A stretch of 64,000 nucleotides of DNA, from assembly GCA_965221505.1 (NCBI GenBank), contig CBDCSI010000002.1, forward strand, positions 1,685,872 through 1,749,871. Reading direction: 5' to 3'. The position numbers were made by a program, and so were the translations under genes. Positions 26,832-36,554 of this stretch are shown here, piece after piece; the first letter of the stretch is position 1, and each line of letters begins with the position of its first letter. The notes beneath the pieces are model-generated. The model made no database searches. It saw nothing but the letters and a program-made list of their open reading frames with translations, and had not been told where the DNA came from. Origin of the DNA: CAZPXZ01 sp965221505. GTDB taxonomy: Bacteria > Pseudomonadota > Alphaproteobacteria > Rhodobacterales > CAZPXZ01.

Positions 26832-28685
26832 CTATCTCAGCATCGGGTCGTGCGCCGCCGCGCCGCGCTTCGCGGCCCGCCAGCGCTGCACTTCCGCGAG
26901 GGCGATCAGGGCCAGCGAAAGGGTAACCAGGAGCGCCGCGACGGCGGCGGTGGTCGGGTCGATCTCCTCGCGGATGCCCTCCCACATGCGCTTGGGCAGG
27001 GTCTTGATCCGGACCCCGCTCAGGAAGATCGCGATCACCACTTCGTCGAAGGAAGCGAGGAAGGCGAAGAACGCGGCGGTGATGACCGCGGGGCGGATCA
27101 GCGGCAGGGTCACCTTGCGAAAGGTCGTCAGCCGGTTCGCGCCCAGGGTCCCGGCGGCCTGTTCCAGCGCCGGATCGACGCGCTCGAGGGCGGAGGCGAC
27201 AACCACGATGACGAAGGGGACCGCGAGGGTGAGATGGGCGAGCACGAGGCCGGTGCGCGTGCCCACGAGGCCGTAGGACGCGAAGAGGTAGTAGAGCGCG
27301 ACGGCGGTGATGATGGTGGGGACGATGATGGGCGCGAGCAGCAGCCCGAGGACCGCTTTCTTGCCGGCGAACGCGCCCCGCACCAGCGCGATCGCGGCGC
27401 AGGTTCCGATGCCGGTTCCGAGGACCATGACCACCGCCCCGACCTCGAAGCTGATCAGGGTCGGCCGGATCCAGTCGTTGCGCGAGAAGTAGTTCTCGAA
27501 CCACCTCGTGGAGTATTCCGGCGGCGGAAACTGCAGATACGGCGCGTCGCTGAAGGCGAGCGGATACAGGATCAGGATCGGGAAGATCATCAGGGCCAAG
27601 GTCGCCCAGGTCAGGATCTTCGCGAACGGAAACTGCCGGGCGGGCCGCTTCCGGGGCCGGTCGCGAACGGAGGCCGGCAGGACGTGCGACGCTCGCGAGA
27701 CGACAGAATCCGCGAAGGCGGAACCGTGCGACGCGAGGGACATCAGCCGGACCCAGACCCGGGCAGAGCGCGTCGATCCGCCCCCGCCCGACGACAACGC
27801 GCGGTTGTAGAGCACGACCAGCGCCAGGGTCGCGACCAGGAGGACGACCGACATGGCCGCGGCCAGCGGCCAGTTGGAGAGCCGGTTGACCTGCCGCTCG
27901 ATCAGCATGACGAAGGTGGTGTCGCCGAGGCCGCCGAGGAGCGCCGGGGTGACGAAGAAGCCGATCGAGAGGATGAACACCAGGAGAGAGCCGGCGAGAA
28001 TGCCGGGCAGGCTCATGGGCAGAAAGACGAACAGGAAGGCCCGGGTCCGGCCCGCCCCGAGGCTCCAGGCGGCCGACAGCAGGTTCATGTCGATGCGCCG
28101 CATCACTGCGTAGAGCGGCAGCACCATGAACGGCAGCATGATGTGGACCATGCCGACATAGACGCTGAAGCGGGTGTAGAGGAGGCTGAGCGGCGCGTCG
28201 ATCATGCCGAGCGTGAGGAGCGCTTCGTTCACCATTCCCTTCCGGCCCAGAATGACCATCCAGGCGTAGGTGCGGACCAGCAGGCTGGTCCAGAGCGGCA
28301 AGACGATCAGGAGCGCGATGAGTCGCTGCATCCAGCCGCTCGAGCGCAGCATGACCCAGGCGACGGGATAGCCGAGAATCAGGCAGATCAGGGTGACGAC
28401 CAGCGACAGGACGATCGTGCGGATCAGCACCTCGATCAGAACCGCGTCGTCGAAGACCCTGAGATAGTGTTCCGACGTGAACTCGGCCCGGCCGACGCTC
28501 TCGTAGAGGACGCCGAGAAGGGGAACGACGAACACGCCCAGATAGAGGATCAGGGCAGGCGCCAGAAGCAGCGGAACGGCGGACGGGCGGGGCCGTTCGG
28601 CGGGGCTGGCGGGGGATTCAGGCAACGGGTCGGGAGTCCTGCCGGCACTGCGCGACGGCATCGGCAGACGCGACGCAGGGCACAC
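26832..28685 (-). CDS. Fused double ABC permease (PotB-PotC-like in one chain)
   Basis: A 617-residue membrane protein that joins both permease halves of a polyamine/iron-type importer. Half 1 (about 37-305) has coupling loop SAAWSLGAGRTRAFLFVFLPMSLPG. Half 2 (about 355-605) has EQAAGTLGANRLTTFRKVTLPLIRP. A basic Ser/Arg-rich linker (about 305-350) joins them in the cytoplasm. Fused permeases are known in some iron and thiamine importers. The N-terminal 35 Pro/Arg-rich residues may be shorter in reality (ATG at 28664). Confidence 0.88.
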   Translation of the reverse strand: MCPASRLPMPSRSAGRTPDPLPESPASPAERPRPSAVPLLLAPALILYLGVFVVPLLGVLYESVGRAEFTSEHYLRVFDDAVLIEVLIRTIVLSLVVTLICLILGYPVAWVMLRSSGWMQRLIALLIVLPLWTSLLVRTYAWMVILGRKGMVNEALLTLGMIDAPLSLLYTRFSVYVGMVHIMLPFMVLPLYAVMRRIDMNLLSAAWSLGAGRTRAFLFVFLPMSLPGILAGSLLVFILSIGFFVTPALLGGLGDTTFVMLIERQVNRLSNWPLAAAMSVVLLVATLALVVLYNRALSSGGGGSTRSARVWVRLMSLASHGSAFADSVVSRASHVLPASVRDRPRKRPARQFPFAKILTWATLALMIFPILILYPLAFSDAPYLQFPPPEYSTRWFENYFSRNDWIRPTLISFEVGAVVMVLGTGIGTCAAIALVRGAFAGKKAVLGLLLAPIIVPTIITAVALYYLFASYGLVGTRTGLVLAHLTLAVPFVIVVVASALERVDPALEQAAGTLGANRLTTFRKVTLPLIRPAVITAAFFAFLASFDEVVIAIFLSGVRIKTLPKRMWEGIREEIDPTTAAVAALLVTLSLALIALAEVQRWRAAKRGAAAHDPMLR

Positions 28686-28812
28686 CGGAGACCGGGGCGG
28701 ACGGAGGACGGGACGCCGGTGTCGTCAACCGGCGGAAGTCCGGCGCGGAGGCCACGATCGCTTCGTCGGGCGGAGAGCCGGGGATGCCGCGGACCCGTGC
28801 GGCCCTGGGGCA

Positions 28813-28850
28813 ACCGGCCCGGACCCCGTCGCGACGGGATCCGGGCCGGT
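28813..28850 (-). terminator. Long stem-loop between binding-protein and permease genes
   Basis: Arms 28813-28823 and 28840-28850 pair over 11 bp and continue inward for six more after one mismatch. It starts 15 bases after the binding-protein stop on the minus strand. No T-run follows, so a differential-stability or attenuation role is more likely than full termination. Confidence 0.6.
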
Positions 28851-28864
28851 CCTCGGAGCGACGG

Positions 28865-29944
28865 TTACTCAAGCGACCATCGGTTCCACATCTCCTGGTT
28901 CTTCTCGAGATTGCTCATGCCGTCGGCATCGGTGCCGGCCCAGAAGTCGGCGCTGAGGAACACCTGCTTCTCCAAATTGGCCGGGAAGGAGGGGAGCTTC
29001 TCCGCCCGCTCCTGCGAGAGGTGGTCGAAGGCCTTCAGGTTGACCGGACCGAGCAGCTGCAGCTCCACCATCGCCGCCTGGATCTCGGGAAGCGTGGCGA
29101 ATTCGATGAACTTCATCGCGTTCTCGTAGTTCGGCGCGTTCTTCGGAATGATCCAGTAGTCGTATTGGATGAGCCCCTGGTTCCACGAGAAGTCGATCGG
29201 CGCGCCCTCGTTCTTGCGCCGTACCGTGCGTCCGAGCGTCGCCGCCCCGACGACCGCTTCGCCGTCCACCAGCATCTGCGGCGCCATGGCCGAACTGGTG
29301 GTGAACTTGGCGACGTGCGGGCGGATGTTCGCGAGGCTCTCGTATGCGCGCTCCATGTCGAGCGGATAGAGATCGTCGGGATCCACGCCGTCGGCCAGCA
29401 GGGCGTATTCCAGCGGCGGGACTACCCAGTCGCCGGCGTCGATCGCGCGCGGTCCGGGGAATTTTTCGACGTTCCAGACGTCCTGCCAGCTGTCCGGCTG
29501 CTCCGGTCCGGGAAACGCGTCGGTGTTGAAGGCGATGACCTTGGTGTAGAAGAAATTGCCGATCCCGAAGGGGTGGACGACCTCCGGCACGATGTCGTCC
29601 ATCATGCCCTGGAAGTAGTTCTCGTAGTCCAGTTCCTCGACCAGTCCGTCGCGCGCCAGCACGAGGAGATCGCCGGGCACCATGCCGGAGACGTCCCATT
29701 CGGTGTTGCCGCTCTCGACCATCGCCCGGACCTTGGCCATGGAGGGGCCGGTCGCCTCGATGATCTCGATGCCGGTCGCCTCCATGAACGGCTCGAAGAT
29801 GGCCTTGCGCTGGTCGTCCTGGAACGATCCGCCCCAGGACGCGACGACGACGTGGCCGTTGTCCTGGGCGAGCGCCATGCCGGCGCCGGCCGCAACCAGC
29901 GCCGCAGCCGCGACGGCCGCGGCTCCTTGGTGAATTCTGTTCAT
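28865..29944 (-). CDS. ABC transporter solute-binding protein, spermidine/putrescine (PotD) type
   Basis: A 359-residue periplasmic receptor. The start at 29944 follows GGGAGGAAAG and gives a signal peptide (HQGAAAVAAAALVAAGAGMA, cleavage after ALA). The mature start HVVVASWGGSFQDDQRKAIFEP is typical of the PotD/iron-III group, and PFGIGNFFYTKVIAFN and EFATLPEIQAAMVELQLLGPVN also fit. The ligand is unknown. The TauD neighbour suggests an amine or sulfonate-type compound (inference). Confidence 0.9.
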   Translation of the reverse strand: MNRIHQGAAAVAAAALVAAGAGMALAQDNGHVVVASWGGSFQDDQRKAIFEPFMEATGIEIIEATGPSMAKVRAMVESGNTEWDVSGMVPGDLLVLARDGLVEELDYENYFQGMMDDIVPEVVHPFGIGNFFYTKVIAFNTDAFPGPEQPDSWQDVWNVEKFPGPRAIDAGDWVVPPLEYALLADGVDPDDLYPLDMERAYESLANIRPHVAKFTTSSAMAPQMLVDGEAVVGAATLGRTVRRKNEGAPIDFSWNQGLIQYDYWIIPKNAPNYENAMKFIEFATLPEIQAAMVELQLLGPVNLKAFDHLSQERAEKLPSFPANLEKQVFLSADFWAGTDADGMSNLEKNQEMWNRWSLE

Positions 29945-30482
29945 TCTTTCCTCCCTTGCAGTCAGCCGAACCGAACGGATCGGCGCAGATGCGAACGTTG
30001 CCGCCCGGCGCTCGCGGGCGCCGCTGGCGAGGTCCTTCGGCCGGTCAGGGCCCGGTTCGCGATTCCGGCGCAAAGCCTGTCCGCAGGCGTTCGGGGACGC
30101 TCGTGCGTGTCCGCTGCGCTCGCTCGAACGATGCGGGGGACTCCGGCGTCGCCGACGGGACGCCGAACCGGGACGAATTCGGCGGCGAACCGCCAGGGGG
30201 TATCTGGTGACCGAACCGACAGATCATCGTGACGTCAACGCTCGCTTCGACGAGGCGGGCCGCCGGACGTCCGCCAATGCGAACGATTGCGGCGAGTTCC
30301 GCCTCTTCGAGATGGCTCCGATACTACAGGACGGGCATCCGAAGTCCAGCCGCGGCCCGAGACCGACGCCTCGCGGTACGAGTTCCCCCCGAATTGCGCG
30401 CCGGCGCGACGGGTGCGGTTCGTCCTGGGCGGCGGGCGTTCGGCGGCTCCGGGAGCGCGGAACGAAACGGGACCTCGGTTCG
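29945..30482. other. Gap between ATPase and binding-protein genes
   Basis: A 538-base stretch inside the minus-strand importer locus. The open frames are compositional, with no gene signature. It should hold the binding-protein promoter, though no clear hexamers were picked out. Confidence 0.5.
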
Positions 30483-31610
30483 CTATCCCTCGGCGGTATC
30501 CGGTCGCGTCGGCTCCGCTTCCTCCAGCACCACCGTGTCGGCGACGCTCCACGACAGCGGAACCCTCTCGCCCGGCCGGTAGCCGGTGTCCGAGCGCAGG
30601 GTCAGGCTGCTGGCCGAGACCGTGGTTCCCTCGGCGATCTCCACGAAATACTTCGTGATTCCGCCGGTCAGGATGCGGTCCCGTACGACGCCGTCGACCC
30701 GGTTCCGGCCGTCGGCGTCGGCGGGGCCGGCGATGGCGATCGATTCCGGCCGCACCAGGAACGGTAGCGTCTGGCCTTCCCCAACCGGGAAGCGCTGCGG
30801 GGCCTGGACCTGTGCGCCGCCGTCGAGTTCGAGCAGGACCTCGCCGTCGCCGGCTGCAAGCACCCGGCCGGTCAGGATGTTGGACTCGCCGAGGAACGCC
30901 GCGGCGAAGCGGGAGCGGGGCGCGTGGTACATCTCTTCCGGCGAGCCGACCTGCTCGATCAGCCCGTCGTTGAACAGGCAGATCTTGTCGGACATGACCA
31001 TGGCCTCTTCCTGGTCGTGGGTGACGTAGAGCACCGTGATGCCGAGCTGTTCGTGCAGTCCCTTGATCTCGAGCTGCATCTGTTCCCGGAGCTTCTTGTC
31101 GAGCGCGCCGAGCGGCTCGTCCATCAGGATGATCGAGGGCTCGTAGACGATGCAGCGGGCCAGCGCGATGCGCTGCTGCTGGCCGCCGGAGAGCGCGGAA
31201 GTCGGGCGCTCGCCCATCTCGGGAAGCCGGACCGTCTCGAGCGCCTGCCGGACCCTGGCGGCGATCTCCCGGTCCGCCATCCGGCGCATGCGCAGCGGGA
31301 AGGCGACGTTCTCGAACACCGAAAGGTGGGGAAACAGCGCGTAGTTCTGGAAGACCATGCCGATGTCCCGCTTGTGGCTCGGCAGGTAGGTGCAGGGTCG
31401 CCCGTCGATTCGCACGTTGCCGCTGTCGGGCCAGACGAGGCCCGCCACCATCGTCAGGAGGGTGGTCTTGCCGGAGCCGGAAGGGCCGAGCAGGGTCACG
31501 AACTCCCCTTCGCGAACGTCGAGGCTGACGTTGGCGACCGCGATCACCGGCCCGTACGTCTTGCGCAGGTCGGAGATGGCGAGTTTGTGGCTGTCGGCGT
31601 GCGCGGTCAT
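30483..31610 (-). CDS. ABC transporter ATPase, spermidine/putrescine (PotA) type
   Basis: A 375-residue ATPase with Walker A GPSGSGKT, the Q-loop MVFQNYALFPHLSVFEN, signature LSGGQQQRIALARCI, Walker B IILMDEPLGALDKKL and YVTHDQEEAMVMSDK, plus a C-terminal TOBE domain (LGESNILTGRV and RPESIAIAGPA). The ATG at 31610 was chosen because MTAHADSHKLAISDLRKTYG leads straight into the fold. It supplies energy to the fused permease downstream. Confidence 0.93.
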   Translation of the reverse strand: MTAHADSHKLAISDLRKTYGPVIAVANVSLDVREGEFVTLLGPSGSGKTTLLTMVAGLVWPDSGNVRIDGRPCTYLPSHKRDIGMVFQNYALFPHLSVFENVAFPLRMRRMADREIAARVRQALETVRLPEMGERPTSALSGGQQQRIALARCIVYEPSIILMDEPLGALDKKLREQMQLEIKGLHEQLGITVLYVTHDQEEAMVMSDKICLFNDGLIEQVGSPEEMYHAPRSRFAAAFLGESNILTGRVLAAGDGEVLLELDGGAQVQAPQRFPVGEGQTLPFLVRPESIAIAGPADADGRNRVDGVVRDRILTGGITKYFVEIAEGTTVSASSLTLRSDTGYRPGERVPLSWSVADTVVLEEAEPTRPDTAEG

Positions 31611-31815
31611 CTCCGGATACCGTAAGGATCGGGCCCGACCCAATGGTAGCCCTACGCGTCTCCGGCGTTCAAGGGCGTCGGCCGCGGGAGACCCGTGCGG
31701 AGGAGACGAGCCGGGCAGTTCAGGGCGAGACCGAAGGCTCGACGCGCATGCGGTCGGGTCGCGCCGGGAGACGGCAACTCGCCCCCTCGCTGCCGAACGA
31801 CGTGGGATTCCGTCG

Positions 31816-33099
31816 TCAGGGCGTATCCGCGCCGCTCGCCGCGCCGAGGTCGACCGCACGGTCTTTCGGTTCCCGGTCTCTGGCTGCGCGGCGGATGGCC
31901 ATGAACTCCTCGAAGTCCTCGACGAAGACGCCCTCCGGCCAGGACTCGACTTCGCCGTCGTCCCGAACGGGGATCGGTCTGACGGTTGAGCCGCGGCCAG
32001 GCGTCGCCTCGATCCAGTAGACCGAGACGTTCGCCGGAGAGAGCCGCCCTTCCGCGACCCAGCGTCGTACGCGAAGCAGGAACAGCTCCGAGTGGGTCTC
32101 TACGACCATGGGCCGCTCCGCTCCGGCGAGGTTGGCGAGGATGAGCTCCGTGACCGCGGTGTGCGCGGACGCGAAGAGCCCGGCCTCCGGGCGTTCGACA
32201 ACGTCCAGGCCTCGACCTGCGTGCCGGGCCGTGAGCGCGGTCGCGGCGACCGGAAAGACCTGCGCAAGCCCTTGTCCGGATTGCGACAATTGCACATTGC
32301 CTCCCCGAAGAGGCGTTCCTGCGAGCGCTACCGAACGTTCGTCATGCTCACCGACGTCGACGGGGACGCCGAAGGTCTTGCGGAACCACTCCGCGACCTC
32401 GTCCCGCAGCCAACCGCTTGTGGCCGGCGCAGAAAGGGCGTCGCGACCGTCGCTGTCAGGTCGCGACCGCAGGACCTCCTGCGCAAGGATCGGGAGACGG
32501 TCGTGGGGGCGCGGAGACGTCAGATACCGGACGCCTCGGGCCCAGGCCCTCAGATCGTCCACAGGGGATGCGATCTCGGGGTGCAGGACTTCGGGCTGCT
32601 TCGGCAGGATCCCTCGCCAGACCACGTTCTCCCGTCTCGGCGCTCCCTGGTCTGTCTGGACGGCGTAGCCGGCGTTTGCGTCGAGGCCCTGACGTCGGAC
32701 GGTCGTTTCGCCTCGTTCGTCCGATAGTCGCCACGCCCGAATCTGGCTTGCGGAACGCCCGAACGGGCCGGAGTGGCGGCTCATCCAGACGCGAAGGGTC
32801 GTGATACCGGCGGGCCCGGCCAGTGCGAGCGAAACCGTGAGGCAGCCGCGGTCCGAACCCTCGGTCAAGAGGTCATCGAACGTTTCTCCATGCCGGATAC
32901 CTCCGGATTCGAGCGGGAGCGGCTGGCAGGCTGCGTCTTCGCCTGCGGCCAACCCGCCTGCCGCCAGCTGGATCGCCCGCGCGAGAGCGGACTTGCCGGC
33001 GTTGTTCGGCCCCACCAGAACGGTCAGGGGCGCCAGCTCGATTTCGGCCCGACGGGCGAAGCCCTTGTAGCCCTCGATCGTGAACTTGCGCAGCGACAC
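31816..33099 (-). CDS. AAA-family ATPase, OLD/RecF-like with DUF3696-type C-terminus
   Basis: A 427-residue ABC-class ATPase. The N-terminal KFTIEGYKGFARRAEIELAPL leads into Walker A GPNNAGKS (30-37). A signature-like LSQSGQGLAQVFPVA and a Walker B region VVERPEAGLFASA follow. In most relatives the last part reads EPE..LHP, so the His-Pro is lost here. MVVETHSELFLLRVRRWVAEG and the end GVFVEDFEEFMAIRRA resemble DUF3696 proteins. Such ATPases often work with a nuclease in defence modules, but no partner lies beside it: the neighbours are a transporter ATPase and a 590-base gap. Confidence 0.8.
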   Translation of the reverse strand: MSLRKFTIEGYKGFARRAEIELAPLTVLVGPNNAGKSALARAIQLAAGGLAAGEDAACQPLPLESGGIRHGETFDDLLTEGSDRGCLTVSLALAGPAGITTLRVWMSRHSGPFGRSASQIRAWRLSDERGETTVRRQGLDANAGYAVQTDQGAPRRENVVWRGILPKQPEVLHPEIASPVDDLRAWARGVRYLTSPRPHDRLPILAQEVLRSRPDSDGRDALSAPATSGWLRDEVAEWFRKTFGVPVDVGEHDERSVALAGTPLRGGNVQLSQSGQGLAQVFPVAATALTARHAGRGLDVVERPEAGLFASAHTAVTELILANLAGAERPMVVETHSELFLLRVRRWVAEGRLSPANVSVYWIEATPGRGSTVRPIPVRDDGEVESWPEGVFVEDFEEFMAIRRAARDREPKDRAVDLGAASGADTP

Positions 33100-33690
33100 G
33101 CTTTCCTCCCAACCACATCTTCAGTTCTATGCGCCAAGGTCTACGCGGGCGCTCCCGAACGACGCTACACCACGGCGGCGACCGCCCGGCGCGAGACATG
33201 CCATCGACCTCGCTGCCTCGCCTGTATGCGGCTGGGGTCGCCGGAGAGTCGCCACCGAAGGCCGACAAGGAGGGTCAACACGCGTGGTCTCGCAACTGCG
33301 GACGACGCTTCCATCGGCCCAAGTCTGCCCGAGGCGGCCGTAGGCGCCCAGACCGGTAATCGCAGTTATTCGATGCCAGTAGATTGGCCTGAGAGCCAGA
33401 AGGTGTCAGGAGATGCCGAGACGCTTTGGGATGGAAAACGGATGCCAATGTCGCTATACTTCACATATGCGTGATTTCCGGCGATTCGTCAACTCGGCCA
33501 GTGACTGATGCCACGACGGACCCGATGGCCGGGAGGACGGGGTATTCGCCGTGTCGCCGTAGTCGATGTGCGCACCGTCTCCGGGCAGGGCGAATTCAAT
33601 CTGATTTGCAGTGATTCGCGACGCTGACGCGGCGCTTGCGGGGGTACAGGGGGTCTGGACAGTTCGTTCTGCGGCTGCTGGAACGGGCTC
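33100..33690. other. Gap between the AAA ATPase and a transposase remnant
   Basis: Reading frames here are short and compositional. Local composition becomes more AT-rich from about 33350, which fits the edge of inserted DNA. No inverted repeat of the transposase remnant was fixed. Confidence 0.45.
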
Positions 33691-35463
33691 ATGACGAACT
33701 TCCGTCGCCCTTTCTCCTTGTCGAACGTAGCGATTCGGCTTGCGAATGCGGAAGAGACGCATCGCTGGGACCGGATCATGGCCGAGCGCCACGCGCTCGG
33801 CTTCGGCGGTCTGTTCGGCCAGGGTCTGCGGTATGTTGCGGAGGCAGACGGCGAGTGGGTGGCGCTGGCGGGCTGGCAGGCTGCGGCGTTGAAGCTCGCG
33901 CCGAGGGCTTCGGTTGTGGGTTGGACATGAGCGCAGCGTGAAGCGCGTCTTCGGCATGTGGCGAACAACACGCGGCTGCTGTTTCTGGTGGAGCCTGGCA
34001 GCGCTCCGAACCTCGGGAGCCGCTTCCTGGGCGGCATGTTGCAGCGACTGAGCGACGACTGGCGTCGGATCTGGGGTTATCCGCTGGAGTTGGCGGAAGC
34101 GTTTGTCGATCCGGCGCAGTATGAGGGGACGGTATATCGGGCGTCGAACTGGCAGTTTGTGGGCCAGACGAGGGGCCATTCGCGTGTTTCGGGCGGCTAC
34201 TCGGAGTCGCATGGCCAGCTGAAGGACATCTATCTATATCCGCTGGACCGGTCTTCGCTGGCCCGGCTATCGGGGTCCGAGCCGCAGCCGGACTGGGCCG
34301 TGCCGAGCGTCGACTTGGACAGTTCGGCGGTTAAGCTCCCCTCTCTGACGGACGAGCTGAAACGAGTGCCGGACCATCGGCGCAAGCAAGGCCGGCGGCA
34401 TCGCCTGGATACCGCGCTGGGCATCTGCGTTCTAGCCCGGCTGGCCGGCAAGGTCGGGGCCCTTGCGGTCTCGCGCTACGCGCAGTCGCTGACGCAGGAA
34501 CAACTCGAAGCCCTGGGCGCCCGCCGAGACCGCGAGGGGAAGCGCGTTCCGCCTTCGCTGTCGACCGTTTACCGCGTGATGACGCAGGCCGACAGCGACG
34601 AACTGCACGAGGCCGGCTGCCGTTGGGCACGGGCGCACCCGGCGACGCCGGGCGTGGCGCTGGCGGCCGACGGCAAGCGCATCAACGGCGCCAACCGCAC
34701 CGGCGACGGGTACCACGAGACGGCGACCCTGGTCGAGCACACCTCCGGCGTCGTGTTCGCCTGCCGAACCGTCAACTGCGAGGGCGGCGAGACCGCCGCC
34801 GTGAGAAGACCTGTTCCTCGACATCGATCTCGACGGCGCCGTCGTCACCGTCGACGCAGCCCACACCTGCAAGGCGACGGCGCGGAGCATCGTCGAGCAG
34901 GGGCGCGGCCGTTTCCTGTTCACCGTCCAGAAAAACGCTTCGGAGACGTTCGGGATCCTCGACGAGACAGACTGGGACGCGCTTCCCATCCACACATGGG
35001 TCGACGATCCCGGGAAGCCGGCGCACGGTCGCCTCGAAGCCCGCAAGATCGAGTGCTACTCCACCCTCGACAACGCCTTCAGCATCCCGCAGGTGAAGCA
35101 GATCTTACGCATCACGCGCGAGAGAACGAACCGGAAAACGGCGCAGGAGACGACGGAAATCGTCTATGGAGTCACTTCGCTGGACGAGCGACAGCGCAGC
35201 CGGCCCGGTTGCTCGAACTCAATCGGGGACACCGGACCGTCGAAAACCGCAACCACCGTCGCAGGGATACCAACTACGTCGAGGACGACTGCATGATGCG
35301 GACCGGAAAGGGACCCGACAACTGCGCAGCCCTCAACAACATCGCTCTCGCCGTCATCCTCACCAGCGGCTACTCGTCCGCCCCGGCTGCCATCGATCAC
35401 TTCCAGTTCGCTCGCGACGACGCGCTCGAGAAAATCCGCACGCGCCACACCCGACACGCCTGA
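33691..35463 (+). pseudogene. Decayed ISAs1-type transposase with DruA-like (DUF4338) N-terminus
   Basis: The first part (33691 to about 34270) translates as a DUF4338/DruA-type domain: AEETHRWDRIMAERHALGF, then HVANNTRLLFLVEPG and YRASNWQFVGQTRGHSR. The second part is an ISAs1/H-repeat transposase: LKRVPDHRRKQGRRHRLDTA, then GVALAADGKRINGANR and, near the end, NHRRRDTNYVEDDCMMRTGK. The frame is broken three times: an in-frame TGA at 33928, a frameshift near 34800 (resuming as LFLDIDLDGAVVTVDAAHT) and another near 35190 (resuming as ARLLELNRGHRTVENRN). It is therefore inactive. Insertion ends were not identified. Confidence 0.85.
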
Positions 35464-35723
35464 ACCGGACAACGGCATCCCGAACCCGGCCAACGTCCGG
35501 TCGGCGAGACCCCGTGCGCCGATCCTACGTACCTCGCCGAAACGCACCAGGAATTCCGGCGAATCGCACCGGAACCGACCCCGAAACGCACCCTACGCGA
35601 CGTCGGAGCGCTTGGAACCCACGCCCACGCAAGCCTCGCCGAGCCGACGGCGGCCGAGAAGCAGAACGAACCGGCTCCGCTCCAGAGCGAATTCGGCCTG
35701 TTGGCGCGGTGCCCTGTATTGCC

Positions 35724-36062
35724 ATGACGCATCGTATGGTGTACAATCCGTCCACGATTGATGTCCGCCGGACCGAAGAGTACATTAGCTGGCTTCGCAG
35801 GCTTCGCGATAGGGAGGCGAAGTCGCGGATTATCACTCGCATGACTCGGCTGTCGGAGGGCAACCCGGGAGATTGCAAACGGTTGGGCGAAGATCTCTGG
35901 GAGCTAAGGCTTACGTACGGGCCGGGATATCGGATCTACTACCGCCAAGTGAATCCGAGATTGGTCGTGCTGTTGCTTGGCGGGGACAAGGATTCCCAAG
36001 GCACCGATATCGATAAGGCCCGAGTCTTGGCAAAGATGGTTGCAGAGGAACAGGACACATGA
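35724..36062 (+). CDS. RelE/HigB-type toxin (Gp49-like addiction module killer protein)
   Basis: A 112-residue basic protein of the RelE/ParE fold. EEYISWLRRLRDREAKSRIITRM, then LWELRLTYGPGYRIYYRQ and LLGGDKDSQGTDIDKARVLAK, match the phage-derived Gp49-like killer proteins of type II toxin-antitoxin modules, usually ribosome-dependent mRNA interferases. A second ATG at 35736 (MVYNPSTID) is possible. The toxin gene comes first, and its stop overlaps the antitoxin start (ATGA). Its lower GC than the surroundings suggests transfer. Confidence 0.85.
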   Translation: MTHRMVYNPSTIDVRRTEEYISWLRRLRDREAKSRIITRMTRLSEGNPGDCKRLGEDLWELRLTYGPGYRIYYRQVNPRLVVLLLGGDKDSQGTDIDKARVLAKMVAEEQDT

Positions 36063-36508
36063 GCAATGATCGAGAATTAGCCGACAGGGTAAGGAAGAGG
36101 ACCCGTCCGTGGGATGCTGCAGAATTATTGGAGAACGCAGACGATATCGTCGCCTATGTCGAAGCAGCGTTAGAGGACGGCGATCAGCAGGTGATCGCTG
36201 TTGCATTAGACGACATCGCACGCTCCAGAGGGCTAACCGAGCTTGCTAGTCAGTGCGGGCTTAGCCGAGATAGCCTGAACAGGGCCATTTCGAGTGAGGA
36301 CTACGCCGAAATCATAGAGGTCTTTAGCGTCTTGGTGGCCGAGATCGTGCACAGGCTTCCCAGGTTGGACTGTGGCGATTCAGTTGAGCGGGTCGATGGC
36401 GAACGGGCCCTTTGGAATGAAGTGGATGAAGTGAAGTATCCGAATGTATGGGTGCGATGGCGCGAGTCTACTTCGTACTCATCAGAGCAAGCATCCAAAC
36501 ATCTGTAG
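36059..36508 (+). CDS. Addiction module antitoxin (HigA-like antidote protein) with unusual C-terminal extension
   Basis: The N-terminal 95 residues match the antidote family that partners Gp49-like toxins: WDAAELLENADDIVAYVEAALEDG, then ALDDIARSRGLTELASQCGL, a helix-turn-helix. Family members usually stop at about 100 residues after a conserved NPxF-type segment. Here that segment is replaced by SSEDYAEIIEVFSVLVAEIV and the protein runs on for another 45 residues (to 149), so a frameshift or a divergent tail is likely. It should neutralise the upstream toxin and repress the operon. Confidence 0.75.
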   Translation: MSNDRELADRVRKRTRPWDAAELLENADDIVAYVEAALEDGDQQVIAVALDDIARSRGLTELASQCGLSRDSLNRAISSEDYAEIIEVFSVLVAEIVHRLPRLDCGDSVERVDGERALWNEVDEVKYPNVWVRWRESTSYSSEQASKHL

Positions 36509-36554
36509 TTTGATGCAGGTGTCCGGGAGTCCGGGAGTTGGCAGGACCGCGACG

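Noticed and set aside
26850..29129. A 759-codon plus-strand frame rich in Asp, Glu, Arg and Gln
   Set aside because: It is the mirror of the fused permease and receptor genes. Hydrophobic codons read in antisense give this charged pattern.
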